Source: Lachnocurva sp045579705
GTDB lineage: Bacteria; Bacillota; Clostridia; Lachnospirales; Lachnospiraceae
Reading direction: 5' to 3'
NCBI GenBank assembly: GCA_045579705.1
Contig: JAZNMP010000018.1
Location: 1-41,146 of the forward strand
Length of the DNA: 41,146 nt
Shown here: positions 24,785-34,341 of the stretch, piece by piece
How the letters are laid out: each line of letters opens with the position of its first letter
How positions within the stretch are numbered: the first letter of the stretch is position 1
Made by a program: the position numbers and the translations under genes
Notes under the pieces: generated by a model
Told to the model about the DNA's origin: nothing
What the model saw: the letters and a program-made list of their open reading frames with translations, nothing else
Database searches by the model: none

Positions 24785-26008
24785 ATGAGTAAGATAGAAC
24801 TGTTGGCTCCAGCCAAGTCTTTGAGTATTTTGAAGGTCGCCGTAAGATACGGTGCAGATGCTGTTTTCATCGGAGGCGAAGAATTTGGTCTTCGTGCAAA
24901 GGCAGACAATTTTTCTAAAGAAGATATGATTGCTGGTATTAAATATGCGCATGAACATGGCGTAAAGGTTTATATTACAGCAAATATCATCGCACATAAC
25001 TATGATTTGGAAGGTGCAGCTGAATATTTCAGAGAGCTTGCAGAAATCAAGCCTGATGCTATTCTGGTAGCAGATCCTGGAATGTTTATGCTTGCAAAGG
25101 AAAACTGTCCAAATATCGATTTACATATTTCCACTCAGGCAAATAATACAAATTATCAGACAGCAAACTTCTGGTATCAGCAGGGTGCTACACGTGTAGT
25201 AACTGCTCGTGAGCTTTCATTAAAGGAAATCAAAGAGATGAAGGAACACATTCCAGAGGGATGCGAAATCGAAAGCTTCGTTCATGGAGCTATGTGCATT
25301 TCCTATTCTGGAAGATGCCTGCTTAGCGCATGCTTTACAGGTCGTTCTGCAAACAGAGGTGAGTGCACACATCCATGTAGATGGAAGTATTCTCTCATGG
25401 AAGAGAACAGACCAGGAGAATATCTCCCTGTTATCGAGAATGAGAGAGGCACATTCATCATGAATTCAAAAGATTTATGTATGATTGAACATCTTCCGGA
25501 TATGATCGATGCTGGTATCGATAGTTTAAAGATTGAAGGAAGAATGAAGACTGCTCTCTATGTAGCTACTGTAATCAGAGCTTATAGAAACGCATTGGAT
25601 GATTATTTCGAATCTCCTGAGAAATATGAGGCAAACAAAGAGCATTATATGCAGGAGATATGTAAGACTACTTACAGACCATTTACTACTGGATTCTTCT
25701 ATAGAAAACCAAATGAAGAAGACCAGATTTATGATAACAATACATATGCAAGTGGTGCTACTTATATCGGAACTGTGGGTGAGTTTGAAGGGGATTTCTT
25801 CCATATGACTCAGAAGAACAAATTCTCGGTTGGTGAAGAAATCGAAATTATGAAACCTAATGGCGATAATATCGTAGCAAAGGTTTTGAGTATTAAGAAT
25901 GAATATGGTGAAGAAACTGATAGTGCACCTCATGCAAAGGAACCTATTCAGGTTAAGTTATCAGAGACACCAGAAGTCGGGGATATTTTAAGACGTGTGG
26001 AGGCGTAA
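24785..26008 (+). CDS. trhP2: U32-family tRNA hydroxylation protein (TrhP/YrrO-type)
   Basis: A 407-residue protein of the U32 'peptidase' family. Members of this group make 5-hydroxyuridine at tRNA position 34 using prephenate, rather than acting as proteases. The family core ESFVHGAMCISYSGRC and the four-cysteine cluster region CLLSACFTGRSANRGECTHPC are not broken here: they run from about residue 178. The C-terminal beta-barrel is present (VGEEIEIMKPNGD). It pairs with trmR immediately upstream. The shorter TrhP1 partner is not in this window. Confidence 0.88.
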   Translation: MSKIELLAPAKSLSILKVAVRYGADAVFIGGEEFGLRAKADNFSKEDMIAGIKYAHEHGVKVYITANIIAHNYDLEGAAEYFRELAEIKPDAILVADPGMFMLAKENCPNIDLHISTQANNTNYQTANFWYQQGATRVVTARELSLKEIKEMKEHIPEGCEIESFVHGAMCISYSGRCLLSACFTGRSANRGECTHPCRWKYSLMEENRPGEYLPVIENERGTFIMNSKDLCMIEHLPDMIDAGIDSLKIEGRMKTALYVATVIRAYRNALDDYFESPEKYEANKEHYMQEICKTTYRPFTTGFFYRKPNEEDQIYDNNTYASGATYIGTVGEFEGDFFHMTQKNKFSVGEEIEIMKPNGDNIVAKVLSIKNEYGEETDSAPHAKEPIQVKLSETPEVGDILRRVEA

Positions 26009-26012
26009 GAAA

Positions 26013-27068
26013 GTGAGTAAAGGCGAGAAGTTTGTGGCATATGTGGGTACATACACATTAGCAAAGAGCATCGGTATCTATGTTTATGATGTAGATACAG
26101 AAACTGGAGTTTTGAAAGAGAAGCAGGTTGTTCCTATCAGTAATGCTTCTGATATCACTGTTTCAAAGGATCATAAATTCCTGTATTCCATCGAGGATGA
26201 AGGAGTTGCTTCTTTCAAGATTAATACAGACGGTACACTTGAGCAGATTAACTCTGCTAGTATCGGTGGTATGAGAGGTGATACTCTGATCGTTGACAGT
26301 GAGAAGAGATTCCTCTTTGTAGGTGGTTACCATGATGGAAAGGTTACTGTTCTTCGTATAAACGAGGATGGATCAGTAGGAGATATTTGTTATTCATTAT
26401 TCCATCAGGGGCTTTCTCAGGGATTTGGTGAGAGACATAGATCTTCTGCAAAGGTTACTACACTTGCATTTACACCTGATGAGAAATTCCTTTGTGCAGT
26501 TGATTTGGGATTGAACCAGATCAAGGTTTACGAGATTGACTATACTACAGGACATCTTTCACTCAGCCTGATCGTTCGTCCAGAAATCGGTGCTGGTTGC
26601 AGAACTCTTAAGTTCTCATCTGATGGAAGATTTGCATATGTTCTCGGTGGATATTCAAACAGACTTGAGGTATTCACTTACAAACTTGAAAATGGAGCAC
26701 CTGTATTCGAGAGAATTCAGGAAATCGACGTTATGCTTAAAGGAAACGATGATAGTGCTTCATGTAATCTCGTATTTGATGATGATGAAACACATATCGC
26801 TATTTCTGTAGACGGACTTAACGGTGTATGTTTCCATGAGAGAGATCTAAAGACTGGTATGCTTTCTCAGAAATTCGAAACACTTTCAAGTGGTGACTTC
26901 CCTAAATCTCTAGCGATGTTACCAGGTGGAAAGTTCGTATCAGTATTGAATCATGATACTGACGAAATCAGATCATTTGAAATCAATTACAAGGATGGTT
27001 TTTCACTTCAGAAATCAGCTCCTGTAAAGATTTCTAAACCAAACTGTATTTTAACTATGAAACTATAG
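26013..27068 (+). CDS. Lactonase family beta-propeller (6-phosphogluconolactonase-like)
   Basis: A 351-residue seven-bladed propeller of the YkgB/Pgl lactonase family. The N-terminal YVGTYT motif and repeated blades containing DITVSKDHKFLYS and KFSSDGRFAYVLG support the family. It may hydrolyse 6-phosphogluconolactone, though many members have other or unknown substrates. GTG 26013 is preferred: GGAGG at 25999-26003 is well placed for it, whereas GTG 25995 would overlap the U32 gene. Confidence 0.82.
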   Translation: MSKGEKFVAYVGTYTLAKSIGIYVYDVDTETGVLKEKQVVPISNASDITVSKDHKFLYSIEDEGVASFKINTDGTLEQINSASIGGMRGDTLIVDSEKRFLFVGGYHDGKVTVLRINEDGSVGDICYSLFHQGLSQGFGERHRSSAKVTTLAFTPDEKFLCAVDLGLNQIKVYEIDYTTGHLSLSLIVRPEIGAGCRTLKFSSDGRFAYVLGGYSNRLEVFTYKLENGAPVFERIQEIDVMLKGNDDSASCNLVFDDDETHIAISVDGLNGVCFHERDLKTGMLSQKFETLSSGDFPKSLAMLPGGKFVSVLNHDTDEIRSFEINYKDGFSLQKSAPVKISKPNCILTMKL

Positions 27069-27090
27069 TAATAGTATTGGAGATGAAATT

Positions 27091-28179
27091 ATGAGCGGTT
27101 CAATCTATGGTGAAGCGTTTAGGGTTTCGACATTCGGAGAATCACACGGCCCGATTCTGGGCTGTGTGATTGATGGATGCCCTGCCGGCTTGGAAATAGA
27201 TATGGACTTACTGCATTCTTTTTTAGCAAGAAGACGCCCCGGACAGTCAAATGTCGTTACTGGTCGTAATGAATCAGACGACATTGAAATTGTATCGGGC
27301 GTTTTTTGCGGTAAAACAACAGGAAGTCCTATTACAGTTATAGTTCGAAATCAGGATGCAAACTCATCAAATTATGATGAGATAAAGGATAAATATCGTC
27401 CGGGGCATGCTGATTATACATATGATTGTAAATATGGTTTTAGAGACTATCGCGGCGGAGGCAGATCATCTGGTCGAGAAACAGTTGCGCGCGTTATTGC
27501 CGGCGCTATAGCTACGATGATTTTAACTAAGGTTGGAATAGAAATTCATGCTTATACTAGAGCTATTTCAGATATTGAAATCGATCATGTGGATTATGGA
27601 GAAATAGACAATCCTGTGTATATGCCGGATAGTAAAGCGGCGAAGAGCGCTTATGATAGAATCCTGGAGGCAAAAGCCGAACTTGATTCAGTAGGTGGAA
27701 TTATCGAATGTACGATTGATAATCTGCCAGCAGGTATAGGTGAACCGGTCTTTGATAAATATGATGCGAATTTAGCGAAAGCTGTCATGTCCATAGGCGG
27801 TATACGTGGATTTGAAATAGGAGACGGCTTCGAAGTCGCAAAACACAGAGGCTCTGAGAACAATGATTCCTACGTAAATCAGAATGGAAAGATTGAAAAA
27901 TCGACTAACCATTCGGGTGGAGTTTTGGGTGGTATTACGGATGGAAGTCAAGTTCTCTTTAGAGCAACGGTAAAGCCGACACCATCTATCGGAAAGAAAC
28001 AGAATACGGTTACGAGTGAAGGAAGTGAATGTGAGATCGAGATTACAGGTCGACATGATCCTTGTATCGTACCTCGAGCTGTGGTTGTTGTGGAAAGTAT
28101 GGCAGCCATAGCGACGGTGGACATGCTTTTTTCAAACATGTCTTCTCGTATGGATAATATTATAGATTTCATAAGATAG
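27091..28179 (+). CDS. aroC: Chorismate synthase
   Basis: A 362-residue FMN-dependent enzyme that converts EPSP to chorismate, the branch point of aromatic synthesis. Signatures seen are FGESHGP, RRRPGQSN, DYRGGGRSSGRETVARV and GRHDPCIVPRA. GGAGATG lies 6-11 nt before ATG 27091. No other aro genes are adjacent, so it appears as a lone gene in a mixed housekeeping run. Its product leads to prephenate, the cofactor of the nearby U32 hydroxylation system. Confidence 0.96.
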   Translation: MSGSIYGEAFRVSTFGESHGPILGCVIDGCPAGLEIDMDLLHSFLARRRPGQSNVVTGRNESDDIEIVSGVFCGKTTGSPITVIVRNQDANSSNYDEIKDKYRPGHADYTYDCKYGFRDYRGGGRSSGRETVARVIAGAIATMILTKVGIEIHAYTRAISDIEIDHVDYGEIDNPVYMPDSKAAKSAYDRILEAKAELDSVGGIIECTIDNLPAGIGEPVFDKYDANLAKAVMSIGGIRGFEIGDGFEVAKHRGSENNDSYVNQNGKIEKSTNHSGGVLGGITDGSQVLFRATVKPTPSIGKKQNTVTSEGSECEIEITGRHDPCIVPRAVVVVESMAAIATVDMLFSNMSSRMDNIIDFIR

Positions 28180-28186
28180 GAGAAAT

Positions 28187-29344
28187 ATGTCAAAGAATTC
28201 TACATACAAGATTATTACAACTGATGGAAACGCAAAAAGAGCGGAATTTACGACAGTTCATGGAACTGTGCAGACACCTCTCTTTATGAATGTAGCTACA
28301 GTAGCTGCTATCAAAGGTGCGGTTTCAACAGATGATTTGAGAAGCATTAATACACAGGTTTCTCTATCAAATACATATCATCTGCATGTTAGAACAGGTG
28401 ATGAGATGATAAAGAAACTCGGTGGACTTCATAAGTTTATGAACTGGGATAAGCCGATTCTTACTGATTCAGGTGGATTCCAGGTGTTCTCACTTGCTGG
28501 TCTTCGTGCTATCAAGGAGGAAGGTGTTACTTTTAAGTCACATATCGATGGTCGAAAGATTTTCATGGGTCCAGAAGAGAGTATGACTATTCAGTCGAAC
28601 CTCGGATCTACTATCGCGATGGCTTTTGACGAGTGCCCAAGCTCTAGAGCTGAGAGAAAGTACGTAGAAGATTCAGTAGCACGTACTACCAGATGGTTGA
28701 AGAGATGCCAGAAGAAGATGGCAGAACTCAATCAGATGGAAGATACAGTAAATCCACATCAGCTTCTCTTTGGTATCAACCAGGGGGCTTTGTTTGAAGA
28801 TATCCGAGTTAGCCATGCAAAGGAAATCTCTGAGATGGATATGGATGGTTACGCTATCGGTGGTCTCGCTGTAGGTGAGACTCCAGAAGAGATGTATGAG
28901 GCTATTTCTTTTACAGCTCCACATCTTCCTCAGGATAAGCCTACATACCTTATGGGTGTAGGTACACCTCGTGATATCTTAGAAGCAGTAGACAGAGGAG
29001 TAGACTTCTTCGACTGCGTATATCCTAGTCGAAATGGTAGACATGGACATGCTTACACAGCACATGGAAAACTTAACCTTCATAATAAGAGATTTGAGAT
29101 GGATTTAAGACCAATCGAAGAGGGATGTAACTGTCCAGCTTGTAGAAGTTATTCCAGAGCTTATATACATCACCTTCTTAAGGCAAAAGAAATGCTTGGT
29201 ATGAGACTTCTCGTACTTCATAATCTGTCATTCTATAACAGACTTATGGAGAACATCAGAACAGCGATAGAAGAGCATAGATACAAGGAATTCAAGAACA
29301 GAATGCTTGATGATATCTTCTATGGAGAGTCACATCCAATGTAG
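28187..29344 (+). CDS. tgt: tRNA-guanine transglycosylase
   Basis: A 385-residue enzyme that exchanges G34 for a queuine precursor in tRNA. The catalytic residues are visible in LTDSGGFQVFSL (first Asp, about 94) and FDCVYPSRNGRHG (second Asp). The zinc site is CNCPACRSYSRAYIHHL (three Cys and His). TAGGAG precedes ATG 28187 by 6 nt. It is followed by yajC as in many bacteria. Confidence 0.96.
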   Translation: MSKNSTYKIITTDGNAKRAEFTTVHGTVQTPLFMNVATVAAIKGAVSTDDLRSINTQVSLSNTYHLHVRTGDEMIKKLGGLHKFMNWDKPILTDSGGFQVFSLAGLRAIKEEGVTFKSHIDGRKIFMGPEESMTIQSNLGSTIAMAFDECPSSRAERKYVEDSVARTTRWLKRCQKKMAELNQMEDTVNPHQLLFGINQGALFEDIRVSHAKEISEMDMDGYAIGGLAVGETPEEMYEAISFTAPHLPQDKPTYLMGVGTPRDILEAVDRGVDFFDCVYPSRNGRHGHAYTAHGKLNLHNKRFEMDLRPIEEGCNCPACRSYSRAYIHHLLKAKEMLGMRLLVLHNLSFYNRLMENIRTAIEEHRYKEFKNRMLDDIFYGESHPM

Positions 29345-29346
29345 TT

Positions 29347-29374
29347 TTTTTACAAAAATTAATTTTTGTAAAAA
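29347..29374. repeat. AT-rich 28-bp perfect inverted repeat
   Basis: Bases 347-360 and 361-374 of the 29-kb block are exact reverse complements (core ACAAAAATT/AATTTTTGT) with no spacer. As RNA it would need to open a small loop, leaving an A/U-rich hairpin of about 12 bp preceded and followed by A/T runs. It sits 3 nt after tgt and just before the yajC promoter, so it may be a weak bidirectional terminator or a regulator binding site. Confidence 0.6.
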
Positions 29375-29382
29375 TAATGTTG

Positions 29383-29411
29383 TTGCATTAGAAATTGCTT
29401 TCATTTAAAAT
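29383..29411 (+). promoter_or_regulatory. Sigma-A promoter of yajC
   Basis: TTGCAT (29383-29388) and TAAAAT (29406-29411) are separated by 17 nt, ending about 40 nt before the yajC start codon. It follows the inverted repeat at 29347-29374. Confidence 0.65.
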
Positions 29412-29452
29412 GGTGAGGCAGTTTGATTTTGACTATTAGGAGGAATTTGAAG

Positions 29453-29788
29453 ATGACATTATTACTTAATTCGCCAGCTGCATCTCAGACTGGTATTCTT
29501 CTGTTCTGGATCGTAATCATGTTTGCATTTATGTATTTCATGGTTATTCGTCCTCAGAAAAAGGAAGAAAAGAAGAAGAATGAGATGATGAACGCTCTTG
29601 AAGTAGGTGACACAGTACTTACAACAAGTGGTTTCTATGGCTCAATTATCGACATTCAGGATGACACAGTAATCGTTGAGTTTGGTTCAAACAAAAACTG
29701 TCGTATCCCAATGCAGAAATCTGCAATCGCTTACGTTGAAAAGCTTGAAGATGCATATGTTGATGATAAGAAGAAGGATAACAAATAA
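29453..29788 (+). CDS. yajC: Preprotein translocase subunit YajC
   Basis: A 111-residue single-helix membrane protein that associates with SecDF. The hydrophobic helix (about 14-33) is followed by the family core VIRPQKKEEKKKNEMM and a small beta domain (EVGDTVLTTSGFYGSI). ATG 29453 follows AGGAGG by 9 nt; the earlier in-frame start has no site. It is next to tgt as usual, but secD/secF do not follow. Confidence 0.93.
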   Translation: MTLLLNSPAASQTGILLFWIVIMFAFMYFMVIRPQKKEEKKKNEMMNALEVGDTVLTTSGFYGSIIDIQDDTVIVEFGSNKNCRIPMQKSAIAYVEKLEDAYVDDKKKDNK

Positions 29789-29793
29789 GCAAA

Positions 29794-31563
29794 ATGAGCA
29801 TTTTTAATGTTTTAAGTCTAGTAGGGGGCATCTCACTGTTTCTGTACGGAATGCATGTAATGGGAGAAGCCCTTGCAAAGACTGCTGGCGGTAAGCTGGA
29901 AAGCATCCTTGAGAGACTTACAAATACTGTTTTAAAGGGTGTCTTTCTAGGCGCTATCGTCACAGCAATCATTCAGGCCTCAGCAGCTACAACAGTTATG
30001 GTAGTTGGTTTCGTAAACTCTGGTATCATGAATTTGAACCAGGCTGTAGGTATCATAATGGGTGCCAATATCGGTACTACAATTACATCATGGATCCTAT
30101 CCCTTTCTGGAATCGAAGGATCTTCTATAGCAGTTCAGCTACTTAAACCGACTAGCTGGACACCTATTCTTGCACTCATCGGTATAATCTTACTGATGTT
30201 TACAAAGAAACAGAAGAATCACGACGTAGGTCAGATTTTTCTGGGATTCGCGGTACTTATGTTTGGAATGTCAACTATGACTACTTCTGTAGCCCCACTT
30301 TCAAACGTACCTGAATTCACTAATCTATTAATTAAATTCAGAAATCCGCTATTAGGTTTGCTCGCAGGTTTAGTTCTTACAGCAATCATTCAGAGTTCAT
30401 CAGCTTCAGTTGGTATTCTGCAGGCTCTATGTGCAACTGGTGCAGTTACATATAGTGTAGCTTTCCCTATTATCATGGGACAGAATATCGGTACTTGTGT
30501 TACAACTCTGATTTCTGCTATTGGAGCGAAAAAGAATGCGAAGAGAGCAGCATTTATACATCTCTACTTTAACGTAGTAGGTACGATTGTATTTATGATA
30601 GGTTTTTACGCTATCAATGCACTCGTTGGTTTCTCATTCTTTAATGAAAGAGCAAATGCAGTTGGAATAGCACTTACCCATTCATGTTTTAACATAATAA
30701 CGACGATAGTTTGGATTCCTTTCAATAAACTACTCGTTAAGCTCGCAACAGCTTCTGTCAAAGGACAGGATCTCGACGACGAGTCACAGTACACAAAGGA
30801 ACTCAATATGCTTGATGAACGTTTCTTTGAGAGACCTACATTTGCCGTTGCTCAGGTTATTAAAGTAGCAAACCGTATGGCAGAACTTTCTAAGGAATGT
30901 CTCGTTCTCGCGGGCGAAGTTCTCATCGGTAAATACAACCGAGAGAAGATTGACCAGGTTATCGGTATAGAGCGTTCTATCGACAAATATGAAGATAAGC
31001 TAGGCTCATATTTGGTACAGTTGTCTTCCAAGTCACTCAATCAGCAGGATAGTGAGACATTATCACAAATCTTTGAGTGTATCGGAAGCTTTGAGAGAAT
31101 CTCTGACCATGCGAGAAATATCGTAGAGCTCAAAGAAGTGATGAATGAGAAAGAGCTACAGTTTACAGATAAAGCGAATAGCGAAATCGAGAAATATGTT
31201 ACAGCTGTTTCTGATATCGTAACTATGACTGTCGATGCTTATGTGGCAAAAGATGATGTTAAATTGCATGAAATCGAAGCATTTGAAGAAGCAATCGATA
31301 ATATTGATAGAAAAGCAAAGAAACATCACATTAAGAGATTGCAGAAAGGCAAATGTGCTATTGCCAACTCTGTAATCATCGAAGATCTGTATATCAACCT
31401 TGAGAGAATAGCAGATCATTGCTCAAATGTGGCTGCAACCATGATTCAGGTGAGTGAAGATGATGCACTTGAAAATCATGTTTATGTAAATGCTCTTAAA
31501 GCAGGAGAGGCAACAGACTTTAAGGCTGCAGTAAAGGAATATACCAAGAAATATTCACTTTAA
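29794..31563 (+). CDS. Na/phosphate symporter with PhoU-like C-terminal domain
   Basis: A 589-residue NptA/YjbB-type transporter. Two inverted transport repeats carry QASAATTVMVVG (about residue 54) and QSSSASVGILQAL (about 200), variants of the family QSSSATT motif. A PhoU-like helical bundle occupies about 345-560, typical of bacterial forms and thought to regulate transport. It begins 5 nt after yajC without a clear ribosome site, so translation is probably coupled. Confidence 0.92.
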   Translation: MSIFNVLSLVGGISLFLYGMHVMGEALAKTAGGKLESILERLTNTVLKGVFLGAIVTAIIQASAATTVMVVGFVNSGIMNLNQAVGIIMGANIGTTITSWILSLSGIEGSSIAVQLLKPTSWTPILALIGIILLMFTKKQKNHDVGQIFLGFAVLMFGMSTMTTSVAPLSNVPEFTNLLIKFRNPLLGLLAGLVLTAIIQSSSASVGILQALCATGAVTYSVAFPIIMGQNIGTCVTTLISAIGAKKNAKRAAFIHLYFNVVGTIVFMIGFYAINALVGFSFFNERANAVGIALTHSCFNIITTIVWIPFNKLLVKLATASVKGQDLDDESQYTKELNMLDERFFERPTFAVAQVIKVANRMAELSKECLVLAGEVLIGKYNREKIDQVIGIERSIDKYEDKLGSYLVQLSSKSLNQQDSETLSQIFECIGSFERISDHARNIVELKEVMNEKELQFTDKANSEIEKYVTAVSDIVTMTVDAYVAKDDVKLHEIEAFEEAIDNIDRKAKKHHIKRLQKGKCAIANSVIIEDLYINLERIADHCSNVAATMIQVSEDDALENHVYVNALKAGEATDFKAAVKEYTKKYSL

Positions 31564-31597
31564 GAACTACTAGTTAGTATTGTTTTCGGGAGGAACT

Positions 31598-32968
31598 ATG
31601 TTAGAGAATTTTTTTCATTTGAAAGAAAATGGAACTACAGTTAGAAATGAAGTTGTAGGTGGTATTACAACCTTCATGACAATGGCTTACATTCTCGCAG
31701 TAAATCCAAATATCCTGTCTGCTTCAGGAATGGATAGAGATGCGATTTTGATTGCTACTTGTTTGGCCGCTTTTATCGGTACATGTCTCATGGGTGTACT
31801 TGCAAATTATCCATTTGCACTTGCTCCAGGACTTGGACTTAACGCTTACTTCGCTTACACAGTATGCGGCAAGATGGGATACTCATGGCAGGTTGCTTTG
31901 TTCGCAGTATTTGTAGAAGGTTTGATCTTTATCTTACTTTCACTTACAAATGTTCGTGAAGCTATTTTTAATGCTATTCCTATGACTTTGAAGAAGGGTG
32001 TAGGCGCTGGTATCGGTTTGTTCGTAGCTTTTATCGGTTTTCAGAACGCACACATCGTTGTAAACGATGATTCTACATTGGTTACTTATGTAGACTTCGT
32101 AAAAAATTGGCACACACTCGGAATTTGTGCCCTACTTGCTATCGTTGGTTTGTTTTTAATCGTGTGCCTTGAGATGAAGAAAGTACATGGTGCTATTCTA
32201 ATCGGTATCATCATTACTTGGATTCTCGGTATGATTATGCAGGCTACAGGCGTGTATGTAGTAGATCCAGAGAATGGTTTCTATTCACTTTACCCTGTAT
32301 TCAACATTACAGATTTTACAAAGATTAGACTTACTGCAGGTCAGTGCTTTAACTTAGACTTTAAGGGAGTTGGAATTGTAAACTTTGCTATCGTATGTTT
32401 CTCATTCCTCTTTGTAGATATGTTTGATACTATTGGAACTCTTATCGGTGTTTCAGATAGAGCAGGCATGCTTGATGAAGATGGCAAACTTCCAAGAGTA
32501 AAGAACGCACTTCTTTCAGATGCGGTTGCTACATGTGCAGGTGCTATGCTTGGTACATCAACAACAACTACATTCGTAGAAAGCTCATCAGGTGTAGGAG
32601 CAGGAGCTAGAACAGGTCTTGCATCTATCGTTACAGGATTGCTTTTCCTTGTAGCTGTATTATTCTCACCTGTATTTACTTCAATCCCAGGATTCGCTAC
32701 AGCACCAGCACTTCTTTATGTTGGATTCCTTATGATCTCTGCTGTACTCGATATCCAGTTCAATGATATTAGAGAAGCTGTACCTGCTTATCTTACTATC
32801 ATCAGTATGCCACTTATGTACTCCATTGCTGAAGGTATCTCAATGGGAGTTATCTCATATGTGGTTATCAACTTTGTAGGAAATATCATTACAGATGAGA
32901 AGAAAAAGATCACACCACTTATGTATGTGCTCGCAGTATTATTTGTATTGAAATATATATTCCTATAA
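31598..32968 (+). CDS. NCS2 purine permease (AzgA/PbuG-like)
   Basis: A 456-residue polytopic permease for guanine, hypoxanthine or adenine. Family phrases are TTFMTMAYILAVNP at the start, APGLGLNAYFAYTV, FVDMFDTIGTLIGV and GTSTTTTFVESSSGVGAGARTG is the substrate-site region (22 residues described here as GTSTTTTF followed by ESSSGVGAG). ATG 31598 follows GGGAGG by 7 nt. Exact substrate cannot be fixed from sequence. It is the last gene before a strong terminator. Confidence 0.93.
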   Translation: MLENFFHLKENGTTVRNEVVGGITTFMTMAYILAVNPNILSASGMDRDAILIATCLAAFIGTCLMGVLANYPFALAPGLGLNAYFAYTVCGKMGYSWQVALFAVFVEGLIFILLSLTNVREAIFNAIPMTLKKGVGAGIGLFVAFIGFQNAHIVVNDDSTLVTYVDFVKNWHTLGICALLAIVGLFLIVCLEMKKVHGAILIGIIITWILGMIMQATGVYVVDPENGFYSLYPVFNITDFTKIRLTAGQCFNLDFKGVGIVNFAIVCFSFLFVDMFDTIGTLIGVSDRAGMLDEDGKLPRVKNALLSDAVATCAGAMLGTSTTTTFVESSSGVGAGARTGLASIVTGLLFLVAVLFSPVFTSIPGFATAPALLYVGFLMISAVLDIQFNDIREAVPAYLTIISMPLMYSIAEGISMGVISYVVINFVGNIITDEKKKITPLMYVLAVLFVLKYIFL

Positions 32969-32994
32969 ATGACATTTTTACTAAAGTCGGTTAC

Positions 32995-33032
32995 AATAAG
33001 ACTAGGACATTTCGTCCTGGTCTTATTTTTTT
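32995..33032 (+). terminator. Rho-independent terminator after the purine permease
   Basis: Arms 32995-33008 and 33014-33027 pair over 14 positions with one G-U wobble around a 5-nt loop, followed by T residues to 33032. It ends the transcription unit of the symporter and permease. Confidence 0.92.
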
Positions 33033-33063
33033 ACTAAATTAATTAAGTTACAGGAATTATATC

Positions 33064-34341
33064 GTGAAGAGAGAATTTATTAATTGGGAAAAACTTGATA
33101 ATACAGCAAATATTTTTCCAGTAATCGCTGGAGAAAAGATGACGAATACATATCGTATTTGTACAGTTTTGAAAGAGGATGTAAATCCAAATATCTTGCA
33201 GGAGGCTTTGTCGATAGTCCTTCCTAAATTTCCGGGATTTAATTTGAGACTTCGTACTGGTGTGTTTTGGTATTACTTTGAAGAGAATGGGAAGAAGGCA
33301 CCAAAGGTTTACGAAGAGAATCATTATCCATGCAGATTGATTCGACCGAACAAAAATAGAAGCTATCTGTTCTCAGTTTCTTACTATAAGAATAGAATTA
33401 ATCTCGAGGCGTTTCATGCACTCACTGATGGAATGGGAAGTGTTGGTTTCTTACGCGAGGTGACATATCAATATCTGAGATTGGCTCATAGTGAACTTCA
33501 GGACAGATACGGAGAGGGGCTTAGTGAAGAAACTTCACTGGATCGCGAAGACAGTTTCCTGAAGAACTATAAGCGAGACAATGTCGGCGGCTATAAGACG
33601 AAAAAAGCTTTTATCCTAAAGGGAGAGAAGCTTCCGTTTAATGGCTTTGGAACTATCTTAGGAATCCTTCCGGTTCATGAAATTAAAGATTTGGCTAAAC
33701 TTAAATATGGTACATCGATTAATACTTATATAGTAGCCTGCTATATTTATGCGGCTTATCGTAATTTCTCTGGAAGCATTACGAAGAACAAGCCTATTAG
33801 AGTGGCTGTTCCAGTAAATTTGCGACCTTTCTTTGGCTCGAATACTACGAAGAATTTCTTCGTTATGATTTCGGCTGAATTCTATCCAGAGAAGAGTGAT
33901 TATACTTTTGATGAAATCATGGAAATTACAAAGGAAAGTATAGACAGCCAGAAGACAAAGGAGAATCTGGAATCTATTTTTTCATATAATGTGTCAAATC
34001 AGGATCTGTTTGTAGCTCGTGCAGTACCGCTTCCGCTAAAAAATATGGCGATGAAGTTTGTTTATACTAGAGCAGCGCTGGCAAATACTACGACTATTAC
34101 CAATATCGGAAATATCACTGTATTGCCGGGATATGATGAATACATCAAAGGATTCTACTGCTTTCTACCTTTCTCAAAAGGACAGGAGAACAAGGTGGCC
34201 GTGGCTTCCTTTAAAGATTCTATGTTTATCGGATTCTCAAGTGGATATGCAGACACAAAGATCGAGAAAGAATTTTTTAGACAGATGACTTCAGATGGTA
34301 TTTCAGTTTCAATAGAGACGAATGGAGTTTATTACAGATGA
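33064..34341 (+). CDS. Alcohol acetyltransferase-like (condensation-fold) protein
   Basis: A 425-residue protein of the chloramphenicol acetyltransferase/condensation superfamily. The active-site motif HXXXDG is intact (FHALTDGMG, His about residue 119). The C-terminal half contains the usual structural phrase RVAVPVNLRPFF. It probably transfers an acyl group, but donor and acceptor are unknown. GTG 33064 follows AGGA by about 8 nt. The next gene overlaps by 4 nt (ATGA), so the two form a coupled pair, a pairing I recall from Lachnospiraceae. Confidence 0.82.
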   Translation: MKREFINWEKLDNTANIFPVIAGEKMTNTYRICTVLKEDVNPNILQEALSIVLPKFPGFNLRLRTGVFWYYFEENGKKAPKVYEENHYPCRLIRPNKNRSYLFSVSYYKNRINLEAFHALTDGMGSVGFLREVTYQYLRLAHSELQDRYGEGLSEETSLDREDSFLKNYKRDNVGGYKTKKAFILKGEKLPFNGFGTILGILPVHEIKDLAKLKYGTSINTYIVACYIYAAYRNFSGSITKNKPIRVAVPVNLRPFFGSNTTKNFFVMISAEFYPEKSDYTFDEIMEITKESIDSQKTKENLESIFSYNVSNQDLFVARAVPLPLKNMAMKFVYTRAALANTTTITNIGNITVLPGYDEYIKGFYCFLPFSKGQENKVAVASFKDSMFIGFSSGYADTKIEKEFFRQMTSDGISVSIETNGVYYR

